Under the pieces are notes generated by a model that saw only the letters and a list, made by a program, of their open reading frames with translations, was not told the DNA's origin and did not search any database. This document shows, piece after piece, positions 55,730 to 64,000 of a stretch of 64,000 nucleotides of DNA (within the stretch, counting starts at the first letter, position 1; each line of letters begins with the position of its first letter). The DNA comes from Ureibacillus manganicus DSM 26584. GTDB lineage: Bacteria > Bacillota > Bacilli > Bacillales_A > Planococcaceae. Position numbers and translations under genes: made by a program. The stretch is taken from contig NZ_JPVN01000001.1 in the NCBI RefSeq assembly GCF_000772945.1, positions 186,001 through 250,000 on the forward strand. Reading direction: 5' to 3'.

Positions 55730-56815
55730 TTATTTAATTTCTATGTGATACTCTTTTTTATGTTTGTATTTGTTATAATATTTCACCATAGTCGGCATTG
55801 TTTCCAAAAAATCCGGACACTTTATCTTTCCTTTTGATAACAGCTTTTTTGCTTCACTACAGTCAAAATACCCTTTCCATGTTAAATAGTCTAAAGTTTC
55901 TTTTTCAACACCTAATTTTTTTCTTACCTGTTTTATTTGTAAGAATTTTTTCGTTAAAGTAAGTGGAAGTCTTCCTTTAGGAAATTTATTTGTCATTTGC
56001 TTTACCATCATTCGATAAACTTCTAACACTGGATGTGGATGTGGGTCAGTAAGATGTAGGGTTTTCCCAACAGCATCTGGCTCTTGGCTAATATATGCAC
56101 TTGCCTCGATTACATAATCAATTGGAACCACATTAATAACTGCATTGGAACGACCTACATAAGGAATGTATGGCATGAATTTCACCTTATCGATCATATT
56201 TAAGAAGAAATATGGCCCATCAAATTTTTTCGTTTCCCCTGTTAACGAATTTCCTCTCACAATGCCAGGACGAATGATTGTAGTTGGAACGAATGATTTA
56301 TTTTCTTCTACTAGTAGTTCAGCTTCAAATTTTGTTTCTTCGTAATAGTTTTTGAACGCTACTGGTCGAATAAGTTCACTTTCTAAAATAACCCCTTCTC
56401 TTTTCCCAGCAACATATGCAGTACTGAAATACATATATCGTTTTAAATTTGGTAGGAGCTGAACAAATTCATTCACATTCTTTGTACCATCAACATTTAC
56501 CTTCCATGCAATCTCTCTTGGTACTGCCAAATCATAGATTGCAGCTAAATGCCATGCTACCTCGATTTTATGCATAAATTCATCAAGCGTCTCTTGTGTA
56601 ATCCCTAATTGAGGTAAAGTAATATCCCCTTCTATTATCGTGATTTTCCTACCAGGAAAAGTTTCCATGATTCGCAAACTCTCGTCTTGTGCCTTTTCTA
56701 TTTCTGTAGGTAACACAATTGCATAAACATGATCTGCGTAACTTTTTCTAAATAATTCTCGTACTAATTGGCTAGATATTAATCCCGGAAAACCAGTAAA
56801 TAAATGAACTCCCAT
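55730..56815 (-). CDS. Extended SDR, fatty acyl reductase-like (NAD_binding_4)
   Basis: A 361-residue NAD(P)-binding protein of the extended SDR type with the male-sterility/acyl-CoA reductase-like fold. The N-terminal motif is LFTGFPGLISSQLV, with S where the third glycine normally stands. The catalytic pair is Y-x-x-x-K in YYEETKFEAE, and WHLAAIYDLAV lies before it. The last 80 residues are a helical basic tail. Substrate unknown; a thioester or polyketide-like ketone is possible. The ATG at 56815 follows AAAGGTGGGG. It is a single gene. Confidence 0.82.
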   Translation of the reverse strand: MGVHLFTGFPGLISSQLVRELFRKSYADHVYAIVLPTEIEKAQDESLRIMETFPGRKITIIEGDITLPQLGITQETLDEFMHKIEVAWHLAAIYDLAVPREIAWKVNVDGTKNVNEFVQLLPNLKRYMYFSTAYVAGKREGVILESELIRPVAFKNYYEETKFEAELLVEENKSFVPTTIIRPGIVRGNSLTGETKKFDGPYFFLNMIDKVKFMPYIPYVGRSNAVINVVPIDYVIEASAYISQEPDAVGKTLHLTDPHPHPVLEVYRMMVKQMTNKFPKGRLPLTLTKKFLQIKQVRKKLGVEKETLDYLTWKGYFDCSEAKKLLSKGKIKCPDFLETMPTMVKYYNKYKHKKEYHIEIK

Positions 56816-57023
56816 AACACTCCCCACCTTTATGTAAGTAATCATTCTATATTGTTTAATTTACGAATTATTTTACCTTTTGTTTCATAAAACGATTAAA
56901 TATTTTTAAAGTTGCATGATATTGACACGAAATAGATTTTGACCTTTATTTGATGAATGAACTGTGAAATTTCGCTCAAAGATTTCCTAATAGTTAATAA
57001 CTTTGTATAGGAACTATAATGTT

Positions 57024-57064
57024 AAAAGGCCGCCCAGAAGTACATATATTCTGAGCAGCCTTTT
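57024..57064 (-). terminator. Terminator of prfC
   Basis: AAAAGGC and CAGAA pair with TTCTG and GCCTTTT with small bulges, just after the prfC stop. Confidence 0.75.
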
Positions 57065-57071
57065 GATAATT

Positions 57072-58649
57072 TTATAATAGACTATATAATTTTATGTCCT
57101 CATTTTTCTCAGAGAACCAACGCATTGCAAATTCATTTTCAAATAAAAATACTAAATTGTCGTAACGGTCTTTTACTAACATAGAACGGCTTGAAGACAT
57201 AGATTCTTTTACCGATTCTTCGTTTTCAATCCAACGGGCAATTTTCGATCCAATTGCTTGCATTTGAACTTCAACATTGTATTCGTTTTTCATACGATGT
57301 TCGAATACTTCAAATTGTAATTGTCCTACAGCACCAAGAATTACTTCTTCTGTATGAAGGGTTTTATAATATTGGATTGCCCCTTCTTGTACGAGCTGTA
57401 GTATACCTTTATGGAATTGTTTTTGCTTCATAACATTTTTTGCAGTAACACGTACAAATAATTCAGGCGTAAATTGTGGTAATTTTTCAAATTGGAATGA
57501 TTTCTTACCGCCAACGACTGTATCACCAATTTGATAAGTCCCTGTATCATACAAACCAATAATATCACCAGCAACTGCTTCATCCACTGTTTCACGATCA
57601 TCTGCTAAAAATTGTGTTGACTGGGTAACTTTGAATGATTTACCTGTTCTCGAGAGCATCATACTCATACCGCGTTCAAATTTACCAGATACAATACGAA
57701 CAAAGGCAATACGGTCACGGTGAGCAGGGTTCATGTTTGCTTGAATTTTAAAGATAAATCCAGAAAAATCATCATGCTCAACTGGTTCAATATATTGTTC
57801 ATCTTCAGTAAGTCTTGGTTGTGGAGCTGGAGCAAATTTTAAGTACGTTTCTAAGAAAGTTTGTACACCAAAGTTTGTTAAAGCCGAACCAAAGAATACT
57901 GGTGTTAGCTCTCCACGACGAATCTTTTCTTCAGAGAACTCATTTCCTGCCTCGTTTAATAATGTTATATCATCCATAGCCTGAGTGTAATACGAAGTTG
58001 CCTTCATCGGATGTTCAACTGCTAACTCTCCATCTTCATCAATCGGTAAAAAGCGATTATCTTCATCAGTTCTGAATTGTTCGATACGGTTATTGTAACG
58101 ATCATATATACCAAGGAACTCTTTCCCCATACCAATTGGCCAGTTCATTGGATAAGCGTTAATACCTAATACTTCTTCCAATTCTTCGATGATTTCAAGA
58201 GGTTCTTTACCTTGACGGTCTAATTTATTAATAAAAGTAAAGATTGGAATCCCACGCATACGACAAACTTTAAATAATTTAAGGGTTTGTGCTTCAATCC
58301 CTTTTGCAACGTCAACAACCATGACAGCACTATCAACCGCCATTAACGTACGGTATGTGTCTTCTGAGAAGTCTTGGTGCCCTGGTGTGTCTAAAATATT
58401 TACGCGAAAACCATCATAGTCAAATTGCATTACTGAAGATGTAACGGAAATCCCACGTTGCTTTTCAATTTCCATCCAGTCAGATGTTGCAAATTTTCCT
58501 GTCTTTTTCCCTTTAACTGTACCTGCGTCGCGAATTGCACCACCAAATAACAGTAACTTTTCTGTAATCGTCGTTTTCCCAGCATCGGGGTGGGAAATAA
58601 TCGCAAATGTGCGGCGCGATAATATATCTTGTTCTAATTTTGAAGTCAT
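57072..58649 (-). CDS. prfC: Peptide chain release factor 3
   Basis: A 525-residue translational GTPase that removes RF1/RF2 from ribosomes after termination. G1 is [17 protein letters not shown]3 [14 protein letters not shown] and G4 NKLD. RF3 domains II and III follow with [18 protein letters not shown]. Length matches the family. RF3 is absent from B. subtilis but found in many other Firmicutes, including relatives such as Lysinibacillus. It lies 135 bases after murE. Confidence 0.95.
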   Translation of the reverse strand: MTSKLEQDILSRRTFAIISHPDAGKTTITEKLLLFGGAIRDAGTVKGKKTGKFATSDWMEIEKQRGISVTSSVMQFDYDGFRVNILDTPGHQDFSEDTYRTLMAVDSAVMVVDVAKGIEAQTLKLFKVCRMRGIPIFTFINKLDRQGKEPLEIIEELEEVLGINAYPMNWPIGMGKEFLGIYDRYNNRIEQFRTDEDNRFLPIDEDGELAVEHPMKATSYYTQAMDDITLLNEAGNEFSEEKIRRGELTPVFFGSALTNFGVQTFLETYLKFAPAPQPRLTEDEQYIEPVEHDDFSGFIFKIQANMNPAHRDRIAFVRIVSGKFERGMSMMLSRTGKSFKVTQSTQFLADDRETVDEAVAGDIIGLYDTGTYQIGDTVVGGKKSFQFEKLPQFTPELFVRVTAKNVMKQKQFHKGILQLVQEGAIQYYKTLHTEEVILGAVGQLQFEVFEHRMKNEYNVEVQMQAIGSKIARWIENEESVKESMSSSRSMLVKDRYDNLVFLFENEFAMRWFSEKNEDIKLYSLL

Positions 58650-58741
58650 GTTTCGAATCTCCTTTTTCTACTTCCTAATAATAAAAGAAAATACCCTTTA
58701 TATACAACCTTTTTATATTGTGAAAAACTTTTAAAAGAAGA

Positions 58742-58778
58742 AACCCTCTCTAAGTCATTCATGTGTTAGAGAGGGTCC
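58742..58778 (-). terminator. Terminator of murE
   Basis: ACCCTCTCTAA pairs with TTAGAGAGGGT around a 12-base loop; on the minus strand TTCTTCTTTT follows. Confidence 0.85.
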
Positions 58779-58784
58779 TCATTT

Positions 58785-60257
58785 TTAGTTTACAAACTTT
58801 AACTGGCCAGCATTAATCGCAATTTCTGCATCGCTGTGTGGATATTTTGTATTACCGATTATTTGATAATCTTCGTGTCCTTTACCAGCAAAAATAATAA
58901 TGTCACCAGGTTCCGCGATTGCGACTGCATGTCGAACAGCTTCTGCTCTGTCACCAATACACGCATAATTTTCGTGAAGCATACCTTTTGCTAAATCACT
59001 TGTAATACTATCATATTCTTCATAACGTGGATCATCTGTCGTTAAAATAACATAATCAGCACGTGATGCTTTTTCAGCCATTGCAGGTCGTTTTGATTTG
59101 TCACGATTACCGCCTGTTCCAATTAAAAAGATTAGTTTATTGTCTTCCCCTTTATATGGGTGTGCAGCATTAATTGCCTTCTCAATTGCATCTGGCGTAT
59201 GGGCGTAATCGATGAAGATCTGAATAGGTAATTCTGTTTTAACTCGTTCCATTCTACCTTTAATTGGATTTAAGTCCTCAATTTGTTCGATAATAGCTTC
59301 AATAGGGAAACCGCGTCCATAAAATACAGCAGTCGCCGCTAAAATATTATACACATTAAATTCACCTAATAACTGCATAGATACCGGAAATGTCCCTTCT
59401 GGTGTAATCATATCAAAAGTGGTAAATCCATTATCATAGTTGCAATTTTCTGCCCTAAAGTTTGCACTAGTTTTAAGTCCATATGTCCACACTGGATATG
59501 GTGTTATGTTTGCATACTTTTCTGACCATGGATCATCTGCATTTAACACGACATATTTATTCTTTGATAAATCTTGACCCATTTGCGAAAATAGTAAACC
59601 TTTTGCTTGACCATATTCTTCCATCGTCCCATGAAAATCTAAGTGGTCGTGTGTTAAATTCGTAAAAACAGCAACATCAAAATCAACACCAGCCAATCGG
59701 CCTAGTGCGAGCCCGTGCGATGATACTTCCATTACCATTGCACGACAGCCTTCCATTTTTGCACGGAAAATCATTTGCTGTGTACTAAGTGCATCACTTG
59801 TTGTGTTTGCAGACTCGTATAACACACCATTTAAATTAAAGCCAATCGTTCCTGTTAATGCAGATTTTTCACCCATACCAATAAGCATATGGTGAATAAT
59901 TCCTGAAACACTCGTTTTTCCATTCGTACCCGTTACACCAATCATCGTTAAATCTTTTGAAGGATTGTCAAAAAATCTCGCAGCAAGTAATCCTAGTGCT
60001 CGATTCGTATCCGCAACAATGACCTGGGCAACTTGACCTTCTAAGTCAAGTTCTTTTTCTGTAACAATAACTGTAGCTCCAGAATCAACGGCTTTTTGTG
60101 CATAATCGTGACCATCCACTGTATAGCCTTTAATACATATAAATAGACTTTTTGGTTGCACACTTCTAGAATCGATTGATAAATCTTTCACATTACTTGG
60201 TAATTGCCCAATAACCTTTTTTAAAGGGATTACACTTAACAATTCCTCTGTATACAT
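58785..60257 (-). CDS. murE: UDP-MurNAc-tripeptide ligase MurE with DDPR motif
   Basis: A 490-residue Mur ligase that adds the third amino acid of the peptidoglycan stem. The ATP loop is IGVTGTNGKTSVSG, and the carbamoylated lysine is in the LGRLAGVDFDVAVF...HLDFHGTMEEY region. The residues that choose between DAP and lysine read TTDDPRYEE, i.e. DDPR, not the DNPR typical of DAP-adding enzymes. The ATG at 60257 follows GGAGG by 8 bases; two upstream ATGs overlap the site. It stands outside any division/cell-wall cluster, beside prfC. Confidence 0.93.
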   Translation of the reverse strand: MYTEELLSVIPLKKVIGQLPSNVKDLSIDSRSVQPKSLFICIKGYTVDGHDYAQKAVDSGATVIVTEKELDLEGQVAQVIVADTNRALGLLAARFFDNPSKDLTMIGVTGTNGKTSVSGIIHHMLIGMGEKSALTGTIGFNLNGVLYESANTTSDALSTQQMIFRAKMEGCRAMVMEVSSHGLALGRLAGVDFDVAVFTNLTHDHLDFHGTMEEYGQAKGLLFSQMGQDLSKNKYVVLNADDPWSEKYANITPYPVWTYGLKTSANFRAENCNYDNGFTTFDMITPEGTFPVSMQLLGEFNVYNILAATAVFYGRGFPIEAIIEQIEDLNPIKGRMERVKTELPIQIFIDYAHTPDAIEKAINAAHPYKGEDNKLIFLIGTGGNRDKSKRPAMAEKASRADYVILTTDDPRYEEYDSITSDLAKGMLHENYACIGDRAEAVRHAVAIAEPGDIIIFAGKGHEDYQIIGNTKYPHSDAEIAINAGQLKFVN

Positions 60258-60448
60258 CCTCATTTCCTCCATTCAACACTTCATAAATTACAAATACCGA
60301 CTACAATATGTATAAAAATGTTTTATAAAATTTTCGAATAAACTTATTTATAAGAAAAGGAATTTTTACTGAATGAAATTAATCATATCAAAAATTCGTT
60401 AAATCTACATTATATTTTATTTTCAATTTAATAAATTCCTTAGAAAAA

Positions 60449-60476
60449 CACAACTCGACCAAAATAGGTCGAGTTG
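60449..60476 (-). terminator. Terminator of the aldehyde dehydrogenase gene
   Basis: AACTCGACC pairs with GGTCGAGTT over 6 bases; on the minus strand GTGTTTTTC follows, 80 bases past the stop. Confidence 0.8.
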
Positions 60477-60557
60477 ATTTCTTTTCTTATGCGGATTACC
60501 GTTAAACATATACTTTCCTATCCGCCAAGAAGTGCTAGAACCCTTCTGGGAATTTAT

Positions 60558-61946
60558 TCATTTTAATACCATTCTTACTAGTTTTACTTTTTCTTTATAT
60601 GGCGGATATAAAAGTTCATTAGTAATCTTTGTGGAACGTTGCATAATCGATTTGGGATGTGTAAAATTCTCAAAGCTTGCTTTCCCATGGTAGGCATTGA
60701 CACCTGATGGACCAACACCTCCAAATGGTAAGTGGATATTCCCTACGTGAGTAATCGTATCGTTAATACAACCTCCACCGAATGGCAATTGCTCTAAGAA
60801 ATAATCTATTGCTTTTTCATGCTCCGAGAAAAAATAAGCCGCAAGTGGCTTAGGGAGCTTTCTAACTTGATCTATTGCGGATTGAAGTTGGTCATATGGC
60901 ATAATTGGTAGTATTGGACCAAAAATTTCATCTTCCATAATTGGACTTGTCCAATGAATGTTTTCTAAAACAGTCGGTTCAATATACCGGTCTTCTATAT
61001 CATATTTCCCCCCGTAAGTTACCTGTTCTTTTTCAACATTTAATAACTGTACAAGACGTTCAAATTGTTTATGATTGATAATTCTTCCATAATCCTTACT
61101 TTTTCGTGCATCTTCCCCAAAAAATTGTTTAATTGTTTTCTTTAACAATTGAACAAACTCACTATAAACAGACTGTTGTACTAAGACATAATCTGGTGCT
61201 ACACAAGTTTGACCATTATTATTAAATTTTCCCCAAACAATCCGTTTAGCTGCTAATTCTAAATTAGCAGTATGATCGACAATCGTAGGGCTCTTTCCAC
61301 CAAGTTCTAATGTAATTGGTGTAAGTCTTTCTGCAGCCGCACGCATAATTACTTTTCCAACTCCTACACTTCCAGTGAAAAAAATATAATCAAACGATGA
61401 ATGAATGAGAGCTGTTACTTCTTCTTTTTCTCCTTCAACCACACTTATATATTGTGGGTCAAAAGTTTCTTCGATTACTTTTTTTATAATAGCGCATGTA
61501 TGAACTGCTGATTCCGACGGTTTTACAATTGCAGTATTCCCACCAATTATTGCTCCTATTAATGGTTCCATGACTAATTGAAATGGATAATTAAATGGTG
61601 CAATAATTAAAGTAACTCCATAAGGTTCTCTAACAATAAAGCTTTTCGCAGGCTGTAATGATAGTGGAGTTTTAACCTCAGTTGGTTTTACCCATTCATC
61701 AATATTTTTTAACATATAACGAATGCTACTTAATACAATACCAACCTCATTTGTGTATCCTTCAAATTCGCTTTTTCCTAAATCTAAATTTAAAGCCTTT
61801 AAAATTTCCTTTTCATATTTCTTAATGGAATAAGCTAAATTTTCAAGTTGTTTTTTGCGAAATTCAACAGTTCTCTGTTCTCCATTATAGAAAAAAGCTC
61901 TTTGTATGGATATTAGGTTTTCAATATCATGAGAAGTAATGGTCAA
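60558..61946 (-). CDS. Aldehyde dehydrogenase, class 3 type
   Basis: A 462-residue NAD(P)-dependent enzyme of the class 3/YwdH group, which oxidises medium-chain aldehydes. Motifs are APFNYPFQLVMEPLIGAI, FFTGSVGVGKVIMRAA, catalytic Glu in ITLELGGKSPTIV and catalytic Cys in NNNGQTCVAPDYV. A hydrophobic basic C-terminus (KEKVKLVRMVLK) may touch the membrane. The TTG at 61946 lies 9-10 bases after GAAAGG, while the ATG at 61955 touches it. It is a single gene. Confidence 0.9.
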   Translation of the reverse strand: MTITSHDIENLISIQRAFFYNGEQRTVEFRKKQLENLAYSIKKYEKEILKALNLDLGKSEFEGYTNEVGIVLSSIRYMLKNIDEWVKPTEVKTPLSLQPAKSFIVREPYGVTLIIAPFNYPFQLVMEPLIGAIIGGNTAIVKPSESAVHTCAIIKKVIEETFDPQYISVVEGEKEEVTALIHSSFDYIFFTGSVGVGKVIMRAAAERLTPITLELGGKSPTIVDHTANLELAAKRIVWGKFNNNGQTCVAPDYVLVQQSVYSEFVQLLKKTIKQFFGEDARKSKDYGRIINHKQFERLVQLLNVEKEQVTYGGKYDIEDRYIEPTVLENIHWTSPIMEDEIFGPILPIMPYDQLQSAIDQVRKLPKPLAAYFFSEHEKAIDYFLEQLPFGGGCINDTITHVGNIHLPFGGVGPSGVNAYHGKASFENFTHPKSIMQRSTKITNELLYPPYKEKVKLVRMVLK

Positions 61947-62086
61947 ACGAATCATCCTTTCTAAAATTTTATAATAATACATAAAACAAAATCAGATTGT
62001 TCATAATAATAGTGTACATTTACTACAAAATGTAGTGATTATCCTTCTATAGCATAACGTAGGTTTGCTTATTTCAAGCGAATATT

Positions 62087-62120
62087 ACTAAAATACGCCT
62101 TGGCGTAAGTAGTGGCCTAA
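62087..62120. repeat. Short repeat with CGCCTTGGCG palindrome
   Basis: ATACGCCTTGGCGTAAG is a palindrome that shares its core CGCCTTGGCG with the GC-rich repeat after def (17354). Both are followed at some distance by a CTTCATTC word. The rest of the stretch between 61983 and 62263 has nothing I can name. Confidence 0.55.
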
Positions 62121-62263
62121 ACTTCATTCGGTTGAAAGTATATTCAATTAAAAATCGTATCTTTGGCAAAATCTTATCACAATTATTTAACAAGAGACTA
62201 CTTCTGGATAGAAGTTCATGCTATAGAGCAAGGGGTACATTTTAAAAAAGGGGGCAATTTTAT

Positions 62264-62413
62264 ATGATTTCGACTGATACTTGGTGGGAGCAAATATTTT
62301 CTGGACCATTGTCCGTTGGTCTAAATGAGGAAAAAACACATCTATTAGAAGACGAATCTTTTTTATTCTTAACAGAAGAACAATTGCCACATGAAGAAAC
62401 ACAAACTGAATAG
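62264..62413 (+). CDS. 49-residue acidic protein of unknown function
   Basis: A short frame with a clear AAAGGGGG site 8 bases before its ATG. The protein begins MISTDTWWEQIFSGPLSVG and ends in an acidic tail with many glutamates. It has 12 acidic residues against one lysine and no membrane helix. I do not recognise a family. A 76-codon minus-strand frame across it lacks a ribosome binding site and is not taken as a gene. It is 92 bases upstream of the next gene and could be cotranscribed. Confidence 0.6.
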   Translation: MISTDTWWEQIFSGPLSVGLNEEKTHLLEDESFLFLTEEQLPHEETQTE

Positions 62414-62505
62414 ACATTGATTAAGTTGATTTTAAAAAATTAATAGGATTTGCTATTATTTCCTCCTCGTTATTAATATAATTTAATATGAGGAGGGATA
62501 ATTCT

Positions 62506-63000
62506 GTGAGAAAATTTAATTTAATTTTTATGTTAATATTGACGCTATTTATCGTTGTTGGATTAGTTGGCGTTTTCATTAATGATACAGACCCGTTTAC
62601 AAATTTAAATGACTTACCAGAGATAGAGTCTATGAATAGAGCACCAGGATATTCTACAATGATGACAGTAGCATCAATTGTTGAAAATGAAATATCTGAA
62701 GATGCAATTCTCGATTTGCAAGTGTCTCCAACAGGTGAAGAAGAACATGTGTCGTTAAAACTCCTTAGTAAAGACATTTTAACTGAAGAAAACTTATTAA
62801 GAGAAACTTATCCAATTTTACTTCAATCCTCAGAGGTCGAAAAGATTACCTCAATAACAGTGTCATGGAACTTAGATGAAAAACTCACTGTGATGTCCTT
62901 AACTTTAGACAAATCTGATTTAGAGCATATTATGTTAGAAAACTACTCTACAATTCCATCTATTGCTGAAAATTATTATAAACATGAATCTATGGACTAA
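62506..63000 (+). CDS. Membrane-anchored extracellular protein of unknown function
   Basis: A 164-residue protein with a hydrophobic N-terminal segment at about residues 5-25 (LIFMLILTLFIVVGLVGVFI) and an external domain of about 135 residues. The GTG at 62506 follows AGGAGG by 9 bases and is preferred over the upstream ATG that overlaps this site. No cysteines are present, so it is not a lipoprotein. The domain has a pattern of alternating strands and helices but matches no family I know. Confidence 0.75.
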   Translation: MRKFNLIFMLILTLFIVVGLVGVFINDTDPFTNLNDLPEIESMNRAPGYSTMMTVASIVENEISEDAILDLQVSPTGEEEHVSLKLLSKDILTEENLLRETYPILLQSSEVEKITSITVSWNLDEKLTVMSLTLDKSDLEHIMLENYSTIPSIAENYYKHESMD

Positions 63001-63036
63001 AAAAACAAGGTTCCCTAAGTTTGGGAAACCTTGTTT
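63001..63036 (+). terminator. Terminator after the membrane-anchored protein gene
   Basis: AAACAAGGTTTCCC-like arms (AACAAGGTTCCC with GGGAAACCTTGTT) form a stem over a 7-base loop, followed by TTATTT. Confidence 0.8.
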
Positions 63037-63048
63037 TATTTAGAGCAA

Positions 63049-63382
63049 ACAGGCTGGGACATAAGTGAAAAGGTGCGGTCCATCAATATAGATTGTATCT
63101 TTTTGATATAGTGACGTTCGTTTCCGATGCATGTCTTCGCGCATCCAAGGGAAGCCATGAGCCTCCGGGAGCTAAAGCTCTCCGGGGTCTCATGACTGCT
63201 TCTACGTCCTGCAGGACAAGGAATGCTTCCTTGAATAATCATCGCAACGAGAAAATGCTTTAGCATTTTCGAGAGAGTCTTCGCATGCCTCGGAAGCGAC
63301 GCCTTTCTAATAAAGCGTTAACAGATTTTTATTATACGTAATACGGACTTTTGGTTGAAAACTATCTTTTGTCCCAGCCTGT
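63049..63382. repeat. 334-bp element with 12-bp perfect terminal inverted repeats
   Basis: ACAGGCTGGGAC (63049-63060) and GTCCCAGCCTGT (63371-63382) are perfect inverted ends. The inside is GC-rich in its middle and full of palindromes: GAAAATGCTTTAGCATTTTC (63251-63270), GTCCTGCAGGAC near 63206 and a GCTCTCCGG/CCGGGAGCT-like pair near 63166. No gene is seen; a 76-codon minus frame has no ribosome binding site. The right end stops one base before the stop codon of the pgpA-like gene. It looks like a miniature inverted-repeat element or a large structured 3' region. Confidence 0.7.
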
Positions 63383-63383
63383 A

Positions 63384-63956
63384 TCAAATACTTTCTTCGT
63401 CTGTATCTAAAGCCACTGGTGGAACATCTGCGAAAGTGTCTCCTTCTTCTTCTAGGTCACGCATATTATGTGCGATTCTAGAGGCAGCACTAGCAGCAAT
63501 GCTTGCAACAAGATCATCTAAAAATGTATTAACTGATTCTCCGGCTTTTGTATCTAATTTCTTGATAATGCCAATTTTCTCTTTATCTAAATGACCGTAA
63601 GTTGTGAGTGCGATGCTCCCATAAGTTAAAACGGATCCAAGTGCTAATGTCTCATCAACACCAAATAACCCCTCATCAGACTCCACAATTTGTTGCAATG
63701 GATAAGATAACATTTTCTTTTCTGCAAGTTCATCAAGTTCAACACCAACTAAAACTGCATGTTGAACTTCCCGTTTACGTAAAACCCGAGATACCGATGT
63801 GATACAATGCTCCAATTCCAGTCCATCATTGTATTTTTTTTGCATTTCATAAACGATTTCCGCGATATCTTCGATTTTCACACCACGTCGCTCTAGAGCA
63901 TCTTTTGCAGCTTTCGTAACATCATTTGAATGTACGCGCGAATTTTTATCATCCAT
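63384..63956 (-). CDS. Phosphatidylglycerophosphatase A family protein (YutG-like)
   Basis: A 190-residue protein with the PgpA-domain pattern: GVDETLALGSVLTYGSIALT, then GHLDKEKIGIIKKLD and VNTFLDDLVASIAASAASRI. The N-terminal 60 residues are helical and charged, and the C-terminus is an acidic tail. In Gram-positive bacteria such proteins are thought to dephosphorylate phosphatidylglycerol phosphate. Membrane segments are weaker than in the E. coli PgpA. The ATG follows AGAGAGG by 8 bases. Confidence 0.83.
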   Translation of the reverse strand: MDDKNSRVHSNDVTKAAKDALERRGVKIEDIAEIVYEMQKKYNDGLELEHCITSVSRVLRKREVQHAVLVGVELDELAEKKMLSYPLQQIVESDEGLFGVDETLALGSVLTYGSIALTTYGHLDKEKIGIIKKLDTKAGESVNTFLDDLVASIAASAASRIAHNMRDLEEEGDTFADVPPVALDTDEESI

Positions 63957-64000
63957 TAAAATTACCTCTCTTTAGTTTTATTTAATTTCCGTACATATAG

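Noticed and set aside
62187-62417. 76-codon minus frame antisense to the acidic small gene
   Set aside because: No ribosome binding site. The plus-strand frame has a strong site and a sensible composition.

Overview
The window is chromosomal DNA of a low-GC, spore-forming Firmicute of the order Bacillales. The evidence is strong AGGAGG-type ribosome binding sites, frequent TTG and GTG starts, a Spo0E-type phosphatase, a sporulation-type histidine kinase, and long blocks that follow Bacillus subtilis gene order (ktrC-rnjA-rpoY-HAD-def-pdhABCD-speA-yktA-yktB-ykzI-yktC-ylaF-typA-ylaH, and dapL-dapH-ccpC-darB). A DDPR-type MurE standing alone beside prfC, and GC-rich palindromic intergenic repeats, suggest the Planococcaceae side (Lysinibacillus or Solibacillus-like). 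The genus is an inference only. I saw no rRNA, tRNA, prophage, transposase or CRISPR array.

Layout. 0-2.2 kb: start of a secreted protein leaving the left edge, an ECF sigma/anti-sigma pair with its own ECF-type promoter, and a 52-bp tandem array of hairpins. 2.2-9.9 kb: the typA/yla/ykt housekeeping block and speA. 10-16.5 kb: an LrgAB-type pair that may move pyruvate, then the pyruvate dehydrogenase operon. 16.8-21.9 kb: def, a HAD phosphatase, a 23-codon cationic peptide mini-gene, rpoY-rnjA and ktrC. 22-24.2 kb: peptidase S51, a methyltransferase and a redoxin. 24.3-28.8 kb: an XRE-cupin regulator with a potABCD polyamine transporter behind a Fur-like box. 28.8-34.4 kb: a 21-bp-phased repeat array, an MFS pump and a hydroxybutyrate catabolic locus whose sigma-54-type regulator has lost GAFTGA. 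34.4-38.3 kb: lysine/DAP genes, CcpC and the c-di-AMP receptor DarB. 38.4-47.7 kb: PAS-GGDEF-EAL, ppk-ppx, cheV, a UMF1 transporter and ykwC. 48-53 kb: small genes, a lipoprotein, MhqR, an orphan kinase and an amidase. 53-64 kb: ktrD, a Mn2+ riboswitch with terC, an acyl-reductase-like SDR, prfC, murE, an aldehyde dehydrogenase and a pgpA-like gene.

Common themes are central carbon control (Pdh, CcpC, DarB, cre-like sites), potassium and c-di-AMP (KtrC, KtrD and DarB within 32 kb), metal control (Mn riboswitch, Fur-like box), and short-chain acid use. The parts least explained by known families are the 52-bp hairpin array, the 21-bp-phased TTAnTTGCG array, the hairpin islands with changing but paired stems, the 23-residue amphipathic peptide gene, and the GAFTGA-less activator.
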